DNA of 64,000 nt from Paenibacillus sinopodophylli (GCF_005930355.1 NZ_VDBO01000001.1:1905135-1969134); one strand, 5' to 3'; positions 1 through 7,776 are shown, counted from the first letter of the stretch. The notes: generated from the letters alone by a model not told the origin. Numbers and translations: made by a program.

Positions 1-538
1 GTCGTCGGGCCCGCCGTCGGCGAAATACTAGTGATCGTCGGCGCAGCTATGAACGTATACTGGTCCGCCACCGATGTCGCTGATGTGCCGCCCGCCGTTG
101 TTACCCTCACGTCTACAGTTCCCGAGCCAGCCGGAGCCGTTGCTGTGATTTGCGTTGCTGAATTTACAGTAAAGCCCGTCGCCGCCGTTCCTCCAAACGT
201 CACCGCTGTTGCACCAGACAGATTCGTACCGGTCAAAATGACGGTCGTGCCTCCAATCGTCGGGCCCGCCGTCGGCGAAATACTAGTGATCGTCGGCGCA
301 GCTATGAACGTATACTGGTCCGCCGCCGATGTCGCTGATGTGCCGCCCGCCGTCGTTACCCTTACGTCTACCGTTCCCGCACTACCCGCCGGAGCCGTTG
401 CTGTGATTTGCGTTGCTGAATTTACGGTAAAGCCCGTCGCCGCTGTTGCACCAAACGTCACCGCTGTTGCACCAGACAGATTCGTACCAGTCAACGTGAC
501 GGTCGTTCCTCCGGAAGTCGGACCCGCCGTCGGCGAAA
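1..538 (-). repeat. Tandem 255/258-bp repeats encoding IPT/TIG units
   Basis: The string CGGGCCCGCCGTCGGCGAAA starts at 6 and again at 261, and a variant (CGGACCCGCC) starts at 519. Periods are therefore 255 and 258 bp; the 3-bp difference is one extra codon in one unit. Copies 1 and 2 match almost base for base. Repeats keep the reading frame and probably continue beyond position 1. Confidence 0.9.
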
Positions 539-671
539 TGCTTGTGATTGCTGGCTCGGTTGCCGCAAAGGCCGCAGTCGCGCCTACAGCTAGCTGTATC
601 ACAGGAAGGAACAACAACAAGAAACTCATCAGTAACTTAGATATCCTCTTCTTATTCTGTTTCTCTTTCAT
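1..671 (-). CDS. Secreted IPT/TIG-repeat surface protein, 3' end outside window
   Basis: Open reading frame of 223 codons that runs off the left edge of the window with no stop. The start ATG at 671 follows an AGAGGTT ribosome binding site. Residues 1-35 form a signal peptide: a Lys/Arg-rich head (MKEKQNKKR), a Leu-rich core and an Ala-rich cleavage region. The rest is tandem IPT/TIG-like immunoglobulin-fold units of 85-86 residues, each opening with ITSISPTAGP and containing GTNLSGATAVTFG; two complete units and the start of a third are visible. IPT/TIG domains are all-beta modules of cell-surface and extracellular proteins. The units are nearly identical in DNA too, so the protein has probably expanded by recent tandem duplication. 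Its total length and any anchor or enzymatic domain lie outside the window, so function is unknown. Confidence 0.85.
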   Translation of the reverse strand, partial: MKEKQNKKRISKLLMSFLLLFLPVIQLAVGATAAFAATEPAITSISPTAGPTSGGTTVTLTGTNLSGATAVTFGATAATGFTVNSATQITATAPAGSAGTVDVRVTTAGGTSATSAADQYTFIAAPTITSISPTAGPTIGGTTVILTGTNLSGATAVTFGGTAATGFTVNSATQITATAPAGSGTVDVRVTTAGGTSATSVADQYTFIAAPTITSISPTAGPT

Positions 672-1042
672 TTTGAAATCAACCTCTCTTGCCTAGAATG
701 TATTTTATATTAATATGAAGAGTACAAATTCGTCCGGGTCAACCAATTCTGAGAAATCTCGCATTTGTTTCATTGGAATTGCCTTATGCAATTGTTACCC
801 CAACTCCAAAACAATCTATTTGAATCGATCTGTCGAAACCACAATGGTTTACACAAGCCTCAACTCCTATATTTCGACAAGTATACTAGTAAATTGTACT
901 TGCAGGGCCAGACAGTGTCTAGCAAAAATTTACATTCTATTAGTTATAGTAACAAAATCTAGATAAAAAAATATCAAGAGTTCACAAAATCTTCATAAGT
1001 TATAACCTGATTCTTAGTTATAACCTTGAAAAATATCGGAAT
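672..1042. other. AT-rich intergenic region, no gene seen
   Basis: About 370 bases between the IPT/TIG gene and the next small ORF. It is clearly more AT-rich than its surroundings. Short ORFs on the plus strand here have no ribosome binding site or recognisable sequence. It probably carries the promoter of the minus-strand IPT/TIG gene, but I could not fix a single convincing -35/-10 pair. Confidence 0.5.
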
Positions 1043-1174
1043 TCAGATAAGAACCTCCCTTGATGCAGATACTTGAATCCCTCTGTCGAACAGCCCGTTC
1101 CATCCGCCTTGTACCATCAACATCGCTAAGATAATAGACGTTACTTTCCTACTTGCTCGAAATCTTGTACTCAT
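1043..1174 (-). pseudogene. 43-residue orphan signal-peptide ORF (probable truncated secreted protein)
   Basis: ATG at 1174 is preceded by a strong GGAGGAGAAAACGAC ribosome binding site. The peptide starts MSTRFRASRK, followed by a hydrophobic core (VTSIILAMLMV) and a likely cleavage site after VSA, then only a few residues (SREVLI) before the stop. That is what remains when a secreted or surface protein is truncated just after its signal peptide. It could instead be a genuine small secreted peptide, since the translation signals look intact. No family recognised. It lies directly downstream of a hairpin terminator and upstream of the IPT/TIG gene, in a stretch with several broken genes, which favours a remnant. 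Confidence 0.5.
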
Positions 1175-1232
1175 GTCGTTTTCTCCTCCATACCACGATT
1201 GAATTCGGACATAAGTATAGGTCCCAAGCCAT

Positions 1233-1260
1233 AAAAAAAACACTAACCAAAGTTAGTGTT
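1233..1260 (-). terminator. Rho-independent terminator after the LuxR-type pseudogene
   Basis: Perfect stem AACACTAAC/GTTAGTGTT (1239-1260) followed, on the minus strand, by eight or more T residues. It closes the transcript of the LuxR-type gene that ends at 1284. Confidence 0.85.
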
Positions 1261-1283
1261 TCGCAAATATTGTAGAAAAAAGT

Positions 1284-2051
1284 CTAATTTATGAGTGCTA
1301 ACTCCTTTGCACGGGCAATTGCCTGACTTCTTCTTTTAACGCCCAGTTTTCCGTATATATGATGTATATAACTTTTAACTGTCCCTTCTGTTAATCCGAA
1401 TCGATAGGCAATTTCCTTACTCGTCAATCCATCTGTCAGCGCGTACAGGATCTCCGTTTCACAATTCGTCAGTGATTCGAATAACAGCTGTGAAGCTTTC
1501 GCAGAAGTTGATGACGGATCATCTGTTGGAACGATTGGTGAATAACTTTGGCTGCCAGCTTCATCTAATGATTTCACATACATCATTCGGGCAATCATTT
1601 GCTCCAGCATGACCCGTATTTCTTGAGTGAAAACGCCGGCTATGAGACTGTTCTCCAAGTAAAGTGCGAATGGCGTTAGTCCTCCTGTGAAAAGAACAGG
1701 CATACATAGTACGGATTGGGACTGGTTTCTACGAATAGAGGATCAGCGGAATAGGAGCTGTGCAAAGCATTCACAAGTATTACAGATTCACCTGTTTTCA
1801 GTACATAACGGACAAAAGATTCACTGTTCGAAGCTCCGCTGTTATCGCTCAACGAGCCTTCCTTTTCAACGGCGTAGCTCTCTCCCTCGCTACCCACAAT
1901 AAATCCCTTTTCCGTACCATAATAGCGGACTGCAAGGTCCAGGAATTGGTCCATTGTATGACAATGGTCTAGTGAACTTATCCATTCAAGCTGCTGTTTG
2001 TATGGCCTATTGTCCGCAGTAAGCCAAGACGTGGATTCAGCCTTGATTTCG
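1284..2051 (-). pseudogene. LuxR-type regulator with GAF-like domain, frameshifted and 5'-truncated
   Basis: Two overlapping frames make one broken gene. The upstream frame (readable from about 2051; internal Met at 1954) encodes a GAF-like segment with DPLFVETSPNPYYV. The downstream frame (ATG at 1703) continues it with TPFALYLENSLIAGVFT, the usual end of such a GAF domain, then a C-terminal LuxR/GerE helix-turn-helix: LTSKEIAYRFGLTEGTVKSY and IYGKLGVKRRSQAIARAKEL. A small indel near 1700 separates the two parts. The 5' end is missing too: upstream coding potential runs straight into the broken sigK copy at about 2055. Family members are DNA-binding regulators, often fused to kinase-like and ATPase domains, but here only the tail is left. 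The HTH alone could be re-initiated from the ATG at 1703, but I see no evidence that it is. Confidence 0.75.
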
Positions 2052-2057
2052 ATTGCT

Positions 2058-2594
2058 CTAGGCTTGCAAACTCCCGCTGCGTCCTCTCATTCCACCATGC
2101 TCCAGCCCGAAGTGGCCAATGACGACTTCCTTCTCACGGTCATCGAGTATATCCATATTATTATATATCTTTGACTTCTCAATCTTAAGCTGCACCTTAT
2201 CCACGATATCATCGGCCTCAGTACCAAGGATATCAATTACCGTAATTTCATTTCCTTCCTTGTCTGTGCCAATCGGATCATGCAGCGATACGTCCTTGCT
2301 CGTCTTCTTCAATGTTCTCCAGTGCATAAGTATTTCGTTCTCAATACAGCGAGCCGCGAACGTCGCGAGCTTCGTGCCTTTTCCAGTCTGAAAGCTCTCG
2401 ATGGCTTTGATCAATCCAATCGTCCCGATCGAGATCAAGTCCTCGAAATCCTCACCTGTATTATCAAATTTTTTGACGATGTTTACCACAACACGATGTA
2501 AATGAACAAACGTATTCTTATCACTATCGTTATATAGATAAGCTAAGATGGTATTTGTTCCTACTGAAAATACTAAATTGGATTTAATCGTCAC
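2058..2594 (-). pseudogene. Broken second copy of sporulation sigma factor K
   Basis: From about residue 41 the translation follows the intact sigK at 6715-7416 with only scattered substitutions (shared [54 protein letters not shown]). After GLEHGG one base has been lost, so the frame shifts and stops at 2058, removing the sigma region 4 helix-turn-helix needed for -35 recognition. The first 40 residues do not match the SigK N terminus or its pro-sequence. The copy corresponds to roughly residues 58-190 of SigK, joined at its 3' side to the LuxR-type fragment. It cannot make a working sigma factor. The DNA similarity to the intact gene suggests a fairly young duplication or a piece acquired from a close relative. 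Confidence 0.85.
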
Positions 2595-2606
2595 TCAACT
2601 CCTCAA

Positions 2607-2640
2607 TAAAAAAACGCCTCAGAGATAATCCCTGAAGCGT
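2607..2640 (-). terminator. Rho-independent terminator after the CPCC gene
   Basis: Stem ACGCTTCAG/CTGAGGCGT (minus-strand reading, one mismatch) followed by seven or more T residues, immediately downstream of the CPCC gene stop at 2643. Confidence 0.85.
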
Positions 2641-2642
2641 GA

Positions 2643-3224
2643 CTACTTACAAAACATTTTTATGTCATTTAAAGCTGACTGAGCATGTCCTCTAACAAAT
2701 TCACTCTCATCATTCAAGGCATCATTAACTTGTACAAACTCCCCATTATCCACATTTAATGTTAGGGAAAGCAAGCCTCTCACTGTTGTCTCTGGGTTAT
2801 CGTAATTAATTAGGTTTATGATTTCTTGATTTTTCTCTATGTTATTGCTGTAGTCTTCTGTACTTTCGTGAACAATATCATCTAGTGCCTTTTCCAAGAA
2901 ATCGATTTCCTGCAATATTTGTTGAGCAGATTCATTATTTGCGGTCCTAAGTTTTTCAAATGCATTAATTAAACTTATCTTTGTTTGAAATTCTTTATTC
3001 GTTCGATCTAGCATTCTTCGTTTATCTCTATACATAATGTAATATTTTTCAAGGTTCTCCCGAGCCTCTGTAAGAGAATAATTTTGATTTGGACCGCCCC
3101 AAACTTTATTTGCGTGGGGGTCATCTTGTCCATCATCTTCCCAATTACATAAACAACAAATCTCCCAACCTCGTCTTTCTTCTAGTGTGGGATAACCGCA
3201 ACAGGGACAATTATGCCGATTCAT
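2643..3224 (-). CDS. CPCC-type cysteine-rich small protein
   Basis: The start chosen is the ATG at 3224 (MNRHNCPCCGYPTL), which has an AAAGGTAAG ribosome binding site; the frame is open upstream to 3263, but that would overlap the next gene. Residues 5-40 hold the CPCCGYPTL motif and a second Cys pair in WEICCLCNWEDDGQDDP, the hallmark of the Cys_rich_CPCC family, whose paired cysteines probably bind zinc. The C-terminal 150 residues are charged and helical (QQILQEIDFLEKALDDI) and end with a segment that looks like a single HEAT-like repeat. Family function is not established; members occur as singletons and in gene neighbourhoods of small accessory proteins. Neighbouring genes 3245-3577 and 3628-3816 also have zinc-ribbon cysteines, so the three may form one cassette. 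Confidence 0.75.
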   Translation of the reverse strand: MNRHNCPCCGYPTLEERRGWEICCLCNWEDDGQDDPHANKVWGGPNQNYSLTEARENLEKYYIMYRDKRRMLDRTNKEFQTKISLINAFEKLRTANNESAQQILQEIDFLEKALDDIVHESTEDYSNNIEKNQEIINLINYDNPETTVRGLLSLTLNVDNGEFVQVNDALNDESEFVRGHAQSALNDIKMFCK

Positions 3225-3244
3225 TTGGCACTTACCTTTCTTTT

Positions 3245-3577
3245 TCAGTTGGGCTGACCACAACTAGCACATAGCTTTGCGTTTGATGTTCTCAATGGCT
3301 TGCCACAATATCGGCAAGGTTCGCCAAATAAAGATATCTGATGATGCATAATTGCATTATAATGAACGCCTGAAACACCAGTTATTTTTTCGTATTCCTT
3401 TACGACAGGACTAAATCTCTCATCCATAGATATCTGTTCTAATGATAGCCCATGCGCTTGCCTAAACTCCTTATTTGCTTTCATACAATCACCATACAAC
3501 TTATGAATCCGAGAATATTCTCCTTCATCTAACATAGGCATTTCACAGTTACAACGCCAACACCACATTATTTTCAT
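3245..3577 (-). CDS. Small zinc-ribbon protein of unknown function
   Basis: 110 residues. The N terminus has a Cys pair in MWCWRCNCEMPM and the C terminus two more in EPCRYCGKPLRTSNA and LCASCGQPN, a split treble-clef/zinc-ribbon pattern. The middle is a helical region (EYSRIHKLYGDCMKANKEFRQ) and a conserved-looking VHYNAIMHHQISLFG. I recognise it as a recurrent small bacterial family but know no function. The stop lies 21 bases upstream of the chosen start of the CPCC gene, so the two are probably co-transcribed. Start: ATG at 3577 (MKIMWCW); the ATG at 3568 is the alternative. Confidence 0.7.
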   Translation of the reverse strand: MKIMWCWRCNCEMPMLDEGEYSRIHKLYGDCMKANKEFRQAHGLSLEQISMDERFSPVVKEYEKITGVSGVHYNAIMHHQISLFGEPCRYCGKPLRTSNAKLCASCGQPN

Positions 3578-3627
3578 AGTTTGTTACTCCATAGTCTCTT
3601 GTGACTTTTCAGCAAGAGTTTTGATTT

Positions 3628-3816
3628 CTAAAATCTTAATAGGTAAAATTCAACAATAAATACAAGATAATCTCCACACGGAGCAGACAACCATTTGTTA
3701 CAGGAGGGACAGAACTCATTATCATATTTATCGAAATAGATAATTACACTCCAACAGTTTTCACAATGACTATTCGGAACAATCGCCGCGCCGATATGAA
3801 AATAATCATCAATTAT
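3628..3816 (-). pseudogene. Start-less zinc-ribbon gene remnant
   Basis: A 62-codon open frame too short and start-less for routine ORF calling. It reads DDYFHIGAAIVPNSHCENCW, then IIYFDKYDNEFCPSCNKWLS, i.e. two CxxC pairs 22 residues apart, and stops at 3628. Upstream in frame there is a TAA (3820-3822) and no ATG, GTG or TTG between it and the first conserved residue. Either the start has been lost, or translation begins at a rare ATA/ATT codon. The coherent Cys pattern argues that it was a real gene. It lies just upstream of the other two Cys-rich genes on the same strand. Confidence 0.5.
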
Positions 3817-3944
3817 TACTTATCACTCTTCATCATCAACTCTTATTTTCACAAACTCAACTTTTTAGATAAAATCGTGTATTGTGCCTCATTTCTATAG
3901 TACCATAACACGCACACCTAATGACCAATCATGACCTCTCACAA

Positions 3945-3973
3945 AAGAAAAGCCCCCTCAAAATGAGGAGGCT
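3945..3973 (-). terminator. Rho-independent terminator
   Basis: Stem AGCCTCCTCA/TGAGGGGGCT (minus strand, one mismatch) with loop TTT, followed by TTTTCTTTT. It would stop minus-strand transcription before the zinc-ribbon genes. Confidence 0.75.
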
Positions 3974-4064
3974 AGACACCTTTGCATCTGATATATTAAT
4001 CTTTCCGAACTAACAGTGGACAGCACTCCACATGTTGGAATGAGCAGAGTCAAGGCAAATAATC

Positions 4065-4116
4065 AAAGAGGGGTGCCCTGAATCCAATAGTTCACAGCCT
4101 TCAGGGCACCCCTCTT
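4065..4116 (-). terminator. Long-stem terminator after the 31-residue ORF
   Basis: Near-perfect 15-bp stem GAGGGGTGCCCTGAA/TTCAGGGCACCCCTC around a 17-base loop. The minus-strand 3' flank is TTTGATTATTTG, a weak T tract. It begins at the stop codon of the small ORF at 4115-4210. Confidence 0.75.
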
Positions 4117-4210
4117 ACCACTGATCTGATGTCACTCGTTCGATCACTACAAGCTGATGCAGCGTACGAATGAATTCGACCGCCGCTTGCGCTCGTTTCT
4201 TCGAAAGCAT
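4115..4210 (-). CDS. Possible 31-residue small protein
   Basis: ATG at 4210 follows AGGAG with a 6-base spacer. The peptide begins MLSKKRAQAAVEFIRTLHQL and ends SDQW directly at a strong terminator. The in-frame stop upstream is at 4237, so the frame could also be the tail of a degraded gene. Basic amphipathic helix; no family recognised. It lies downstream of the 133-residue gene at 4298 on the same strand, so the two could share a transcript. Confidence 0.4.
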   Translation of the reverse strand: MLSKKRAQAAVEFIRTLHQLVVIERVTSDQW

Positions 4211-4297
4211 GATCTGCTCCTGTTTAGTCGCATCTTAACTCCAGCTTCATATTGCCTGCTTTATCACCCGTTACAATACTGGCGTTTAAGCCCCATC

Positions 4298-4699
4298 TCA
4301 CCTCAGTGAGGCATACTTGCTCGATCGAACGAACTCGCGATGGGTTTCCTGAATCGAGTTCGTACGCATCAGTAGCTCCTCGGAACCACCATGCTTCAGT
4401 TGCCCGGCAATCTGCATCAGCTTGTATGTTTTGTAATAGTTCGCATCCGCTTTGCTACGACTATGCTGCAATGCGCCCTCATACGCTTGGCGTTCCATCG
4501 AGAGGCTCATTGCTTGATCATACAAACTGGGATCATGTCTCTGCAAGTAGTTCATTTCGTCGGTGCGCAGCTTCTTACCCAGCATGAGTATATTTCGAAT
4601 AGATGTCAACTGCGTCTGATCCTTCGTCGCATGTGCGTCCTTCCTTTGCTGCATCGCTTTGAAATAATCACTGACCGACTGCATGGGTTTTACATTCAC
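4298..4699 (-). CDS. Hypothetical helical protein, 133 residues
   Basis: GTG start at 4699 with a GGGGGGATAGC ribosome binding site; an internal ATG (residue 6) is less well placed. The protein is hydrophilic and predicted all-helical: a basic N-terminal stretch (DYFKAMQQRKDAHATKDQ), then repeated heptad-like charged segments including LRTDEMNYLQRHDPSLYDQA and YKTYKLMQIAGQL. No signal peptide, membrane segment or Cys. I do not recognise a family. Codon use looks normal for the window and the frame is long, so it is likely real. It is monocistronic or paired with the small ORF at 4115-4210. Confidence 0.6.
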   Translation of the reverse strand: MNVKPMQSVSDYFKAMQQRKDAHATKDQTQLTSIRNILMLGKKLRTDEMNYLQRHDPSLYDQAMSLSMERQAYEGALQHSRSKADANYYKTYKLMQIAGQLKHGGSEELLMRTNSIQETHREFVRSSKYASLR

Positions 4700-4870
4700 G
4701 CTATCCCCCCCTAATTACAAATGTCATCACATGCATCGATGCCTTGGTCCAAGTATCCGGCTGCATCTACCTTCTCACATGACAGCTAACTCTTTTTCGC
4801 CAAAAACCTACAATTATTACTTCTAATTTATCATGGTAGATTGTGCTATATATGAAATGTAAAGAAAACT

Positions 4871-4981
4871 TTATGTTCGCGCTTGCAACGCACCAACGGC
4901 AACTAGCATATTACCTGTCCCCTGAATCGTAACATTTCTCTGAGGATTGGCGGGGTCAGTTTTTGTGGACCAGCCCAGCCA
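4871..4981 (-). pseudogene. Possible C-terminal gene remnant next to the IS element
   Basis: A 36-codon open frame between a TGA at 4982-4984 and a TAA at 4871. It reads SVS-free but protein-like sequence: STKTDPANPQRNVTIQGTGN, then MLVAVGALQART. No start codon with a ribosome binding site is present. It sits immediately outside the presumed left end of the IS1182-type element, so it may be the surviving tail of a gene cut by that insertion. The rest of 4700-5100 (about 400 bases) is AT-rich and shows no other gene. Confidence 0.25.
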
Positions 4982-5100
4982 TCAGATAAACCATACGCTG
5001 AACAATCATCACACTTAAAAGCCGAAAATCAGCATAAAACACCTGTAAATTGCGAAGCACTGAAGAACTTATGATTTTTCGATGAGCCCATGTGGTCGGC

Positions 5101-5148
5101 AAAAAAATGCGACACCAGATCCGGATTTCCGGTTGGTGTCGCATTTTT
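5101..5148 (-). terminator. Terminator of the IS transposase
   Basis: Stem AAAAATGCGACACCA/TGGTGTCGCATTTTT with an inner palindrome (CCGGAAATCCGG) in the loop; T7 tract on the minus strand. Located about 20 bases after the transposase stop. Confidence 0.9.
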
Positions 5149-5168
5149 CACGGCTTTTCGCTGCGTTA

Positions 5169-6519
5169 TTAATCTGCCAGCTTCAGGATTCGTTTTAAGT
5201 TTACTGCAAATATCGCCATTGCCCCTTGTATTTGCATACCTAACAGACCCGAGGAATCGGCAACGTCGTACCCGTGCCGATTCTTAAGTTCGCTGTTTTT
5301 GGCCTCAATCTTATATCGTTCTTTTGCTTTTTCTTTGAAGTACTCCGTCTCTTGAAAAGCCATTTGCTCGGTATGCACGTCGGATTTTATACTCACGGAA
5401 TACGTTTTCGTTTTGGCTCCTTCTTTATAGAAACCTTCTTTAAAAGGACATTTCTTACAAAGCTCAACATCGAAATAATACGTGTTAACCTGATTGGCTC
5501 CTACCCTCTTCTTGCCCGTTCGTGCTCTACGAATCGCCATATTGCCCGCTTGGCATACATACATGCCTGCGTCTTTGTTGAATTCAAATTCGTCTTCCTT
5601 CTTGCGTGCGCCTTGGGTAATCTGCGGGTGAAGCCTGGAGATGAGCGCCTGCAGTTGCTTGCCGTCGTGCTTCTCTCCGGTTGTGATAATGGCCGCCGTA
5701 ATGATTCCTTCTTCCGTCATAGCGATATGTGTCTTGTACCCAAAACGAAGTATCCGCGCTTTTATGACCAACACGAGCGTCCTGATCTTCCGAAATGCGC
5801 AACTGCTGGGCGTCATCTTCAACGGTTTCTTTGAGCAAGTTCAACGGCTCTGTGATCTTGGGCAGTAACGGGATTCCTAACTTGTTTTCGGTCGTCTCTA
5901 TGAGTTTCTGACAATAGTCGATCTCTGCTTCGAGCGTATCCACCGCGTTCTTCGCAGGTAGCTTGGACTTTAGCGACTCGTCGATGGTATAAATGGCTTT
6001 TCGCAATTTTCGGAAACGGTCCTGTAAAATTTCTCGGGGGGATTTCTGGTTGTACCGTGCTTTCGTGTGCGTCGCATCTACGATGATGGATGTGCTTTTT
6101 AGAATACCTTGTGCATGAGCGAGCTCGACTGTTTTACCAATGAGCAAATCCAGCAGATTCATATCTTTCAACCGTAATTTACGGAACTTGGTTAAGGAAC
6201 TCGAATCGATAACCGGCTCTTCCGGCGCCATTTGAAGAAAGTATTTGATGGACATGTCGTCCTGAGAACGCTCGACGAGGTCTGCATCCGACAGCTCGAA
6301 AATGGCTTTCAAAAGCAAATATTTAAACATCCGCACTGGATCAATGGCGTTGCGTCCGTTGTCCAGACAGTAGTTCGATTTCAATTCGTCGTAGACGAAG
6401 GAGAAATCCACCAACTCGTTGATCTGCCGCAGCATTTTATCCTTAGGCACAATGAGGTCATATAGTGCCGTGTAAGGGCTGAACGCAAATGAGATTTGAG
6501 GCTGGAACAAGGGCTTCAC
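5169..6519 (-). pseudogene. IS1182-family DDE transposase, frameshifted
   Basis: Two overlapping frames are parts of one transposase of about 450 residues. The first (ATG at 6519) starts MKPLFQPQISFAFSPYTALY, has the N-terminal DUF772-type segment (NAIDPVRMFKYLLLKAIFEL) and the first catalytic-domain segment (IIVDATHTKARYN, with a candidate catalytic Asp). It should continue at about residue 257 with SADTSFFGYKTH, but two bases are missing from a T run near 5741-5750; the correct continuation (GYKTHIAMTEEGIITAAI) lies in the other frame and runs to 5169. The second part holds the Cys-containing segment (CKKCPFKEGFY) and the C-terminal region with ERYKIEAKNSELKNRHG, which includes the final Glu. 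The element is probably inactive unless frameshifting rescues it. Confidence 0.9.
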
Positions 6520-6550
6520 GCCTTTCGCTATAATAGGCTAATTATACAGT

Positions 6551-6594
6551 AAAAAAGGCACTGCCCCTCAATGAGTTTGAGGAACAGTACCTTC
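6551..6594 (-). terminator. Inward hairpin at the right end of the IS element
   Basis: Stem AAGG-ACTG--CCTCA/TGAGG--CAGT-CCTT, interrupted by mismatches, with a T6 tract on the minus strand. It lies upstream of the transposase, where it would block read-through from the flanking sigK transcript. Confidence 0.6.
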
Positions 6595-6714
6595 TTTGAT
6601 TAAAAGACTTTTTCAGTGGCCTCCACAAGGTGGTGACATCTTTATTTGTATAGAATGGACTTTAATTGAGTCCTAGGCTTTATCAGTTTCAGCAATTATG
6701 TCTATAGTCATCAA

Positions 6715-7416
6715 TCAACGCTTCGCCTTATAAAACTCATGATAAAGCTTCATAAGCGCCCTTTTCTCTATCCGCGAAACATAGCTCCGCGAAATCCCAA
6801 GTTCCTTCGCAATCTCCCGCTGCGTCCGCTCATCCCCGCCATGCTCCAGCCCGAAGCGGCCAATGACAACTTCCTTCTCCCGATCATCGAGTATATCCAA
6901 GTTCTTATAAATCTTACTCTTCTCAATCTTCAGCTGCACCTTATCCACGATATCATCAGCCTCCGTGCCGAGGATATCGATCAACGTAATCTCATTGCCT
7001 TCCTTATCCGTGCCAATCGGATCGTGCAGCGATACGTCCTTGCGCGTCTTCTTCAATGACCGCAGATGCATAAGTATTTCGTTCTCAATACAGCGAGCCG
7101 CGAACGTCGCGAGCTTCGTGCCTTTTCCAGTCTGAAAGCTCTCGATTGCCTTGATCAGCCCAATTGTCCCAATCGAGATCAAGTCCTCAAGATCCTCACC
7201 TGTATTATCGAATTTTTTCACGATGTGAGCAACTAATCGGAGATTGTGCTCAATAAGTAAATTACGGGATCGCTGGTTGCCTTCGGCCATCAGCTGTAGG
7301 TGTTTGGACTCCTCTTCCTCTTGAAGAGGTTGGGGAAAGGCGTTGTTTTTGACATAGGAGACGAGCAATGAGAGCTGTTTAATGAAAAGCGCAATCGCTG
7401 AGAATAATCCAGGCAT
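6715..7416 (-). CDS. sigK: RNA polymerase sporulation sigma factor SigK (pro-SigK)
   Basis: 233 residues, the full length of the family. SigK is the late mother-cell sigma factor of sporulation, made as an inactive precursor and cleaved at the forespore membrane by SpoIVFB. The N terminus has the hydrophobic pro-sequence ([18 protein letters not shown]) followed by KNNAFPQPL, the region where processing occurs in Bacillus. Region 2 contains [18 protein letters not shown] and [16 protein letters not shown]; region 4 carries [23 protein letters not shown] at 7416 with a GGGGGTG ribosome binding site. The gene is continuous: there is no skin-like insertion, which in Bacillus subtilis splits it in the middle of the coding sequence. 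A broken copy lies at 2058-2594. Expression would normally need SigE and SpoIIID. Confidence 0.95.
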   Translation of the reverse strand: MPGLFSAIALFIKQLSLLVSYVKNNAFPQPLQEEEESKHLQLMAEGNQRSRNLLIEHNLRLVAHIVKKFDNTGEDLEDLISIGTIGLIKAIESFQTGKGTKLATFAARCIENEILMHLRSLKKTRKDVSLHDPIGTDKEGNEITLIDILGTEADDIVDKVQLKIEKSKIYKNLDILDDREKEVVIGRFGLEHGGDERTQREIAKELGISRSYVSRIEKRALMKLYHEFYKAKR

Positions 7417-7747
7417 TTACCGTACACCCCCGCGTTGTATTGCCACAGATCTTTTTCCCTGAGAGGTCTTTTGATCCGGGCGAACATGAAGTCTGTTCTT
7501 TATTGTATGTGGGTAGCCGCCTAGAAGTGCATGTACGTTGAAACCTATATTATTCACTTGTTACTCACAGTCTTGTGCCATTGTGTCCTTCACATTGCAT
7601 AATGCCATTAACCATCGAGATAAGACGATAAATCTGAGGCTTGCTAAACGCCAAACGAAGCGTCAAAATAAACTTGACGATGCTTAAGTCTACGGATTCC
7701 GTGAAATCGGGACTGACTAATAAACCCGTGATTCCCTATCACATTTT
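7417..7747. other. Divergent intergenic region between sigK and the AraC gene
   Basis: About 330 bases upstream of both genes. The minus strand contains CATACAAT at 7509-7502, which matches the -10 consensus of SigE promoters, but the -35 element at the expected distance is poor, so I do not call a promoter for sigK. No gene is seen. Confidence 0.4.
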
Positions 7748-7776
7748 TTGCAAGAGTCTAGTAATATGATTATAAT
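7748..7776 (+). promoter_or_regulatory. SigA-type promoter of the AraC-SBP ORF
   Basis: TTGCAA (7748-7753), 17-base spacer, TATAAT (7771-7776). It lies 57 bases upstream of the TTG start at 7834. Confidence 0.7.

Larger units (their letters stand above)
5058..6618 (-). mobile_element. IS1182-family insertion sequence (ends approximate)
   Basis: The element is defined by its transposase gene (5169-6519, minus). On the right, past the promoter-proximal hairpin at 6551-6594, minus-strand CCACTGAAAAAGTCTTT (starting near 6618) resembles the usual end of such elements. On the left, CACTGAAGAACTT at 5058-5070 is the best partial match, an imperfect inverted repeat. I could not confirm the ends or a target duplication by eye, so the boundaries may be off by tens of bases. 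A strong terminator at each side of the transposase insulates it. Confidence 0.6.

Noticed and set aside
1..540. CRISPR-like regular repeats
   Set aside because: Period of 255-258 bp with in-frame coding content; no short repeats with unique spacers.
31..696. Long plus-strand frame of 221 codons
   Set aside because: It is the antisense of the IPT/TIG repeat gene; the minus-strand frame has a ribosome binding site, a signal peptide and a known domain.
1284..1954. Two separate genes (GAF protein and HTH protein)
   Set aside because: The downstream frame begins inside the GAF domain end motif, so a single frameshifted gene is the better explanation.
2643..3816. Prophage or skin-element boundary next to the sigK copy
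   Set aside because: No recombinase, phage structural gene or attachment core was found; only an IS1182-type element is present.
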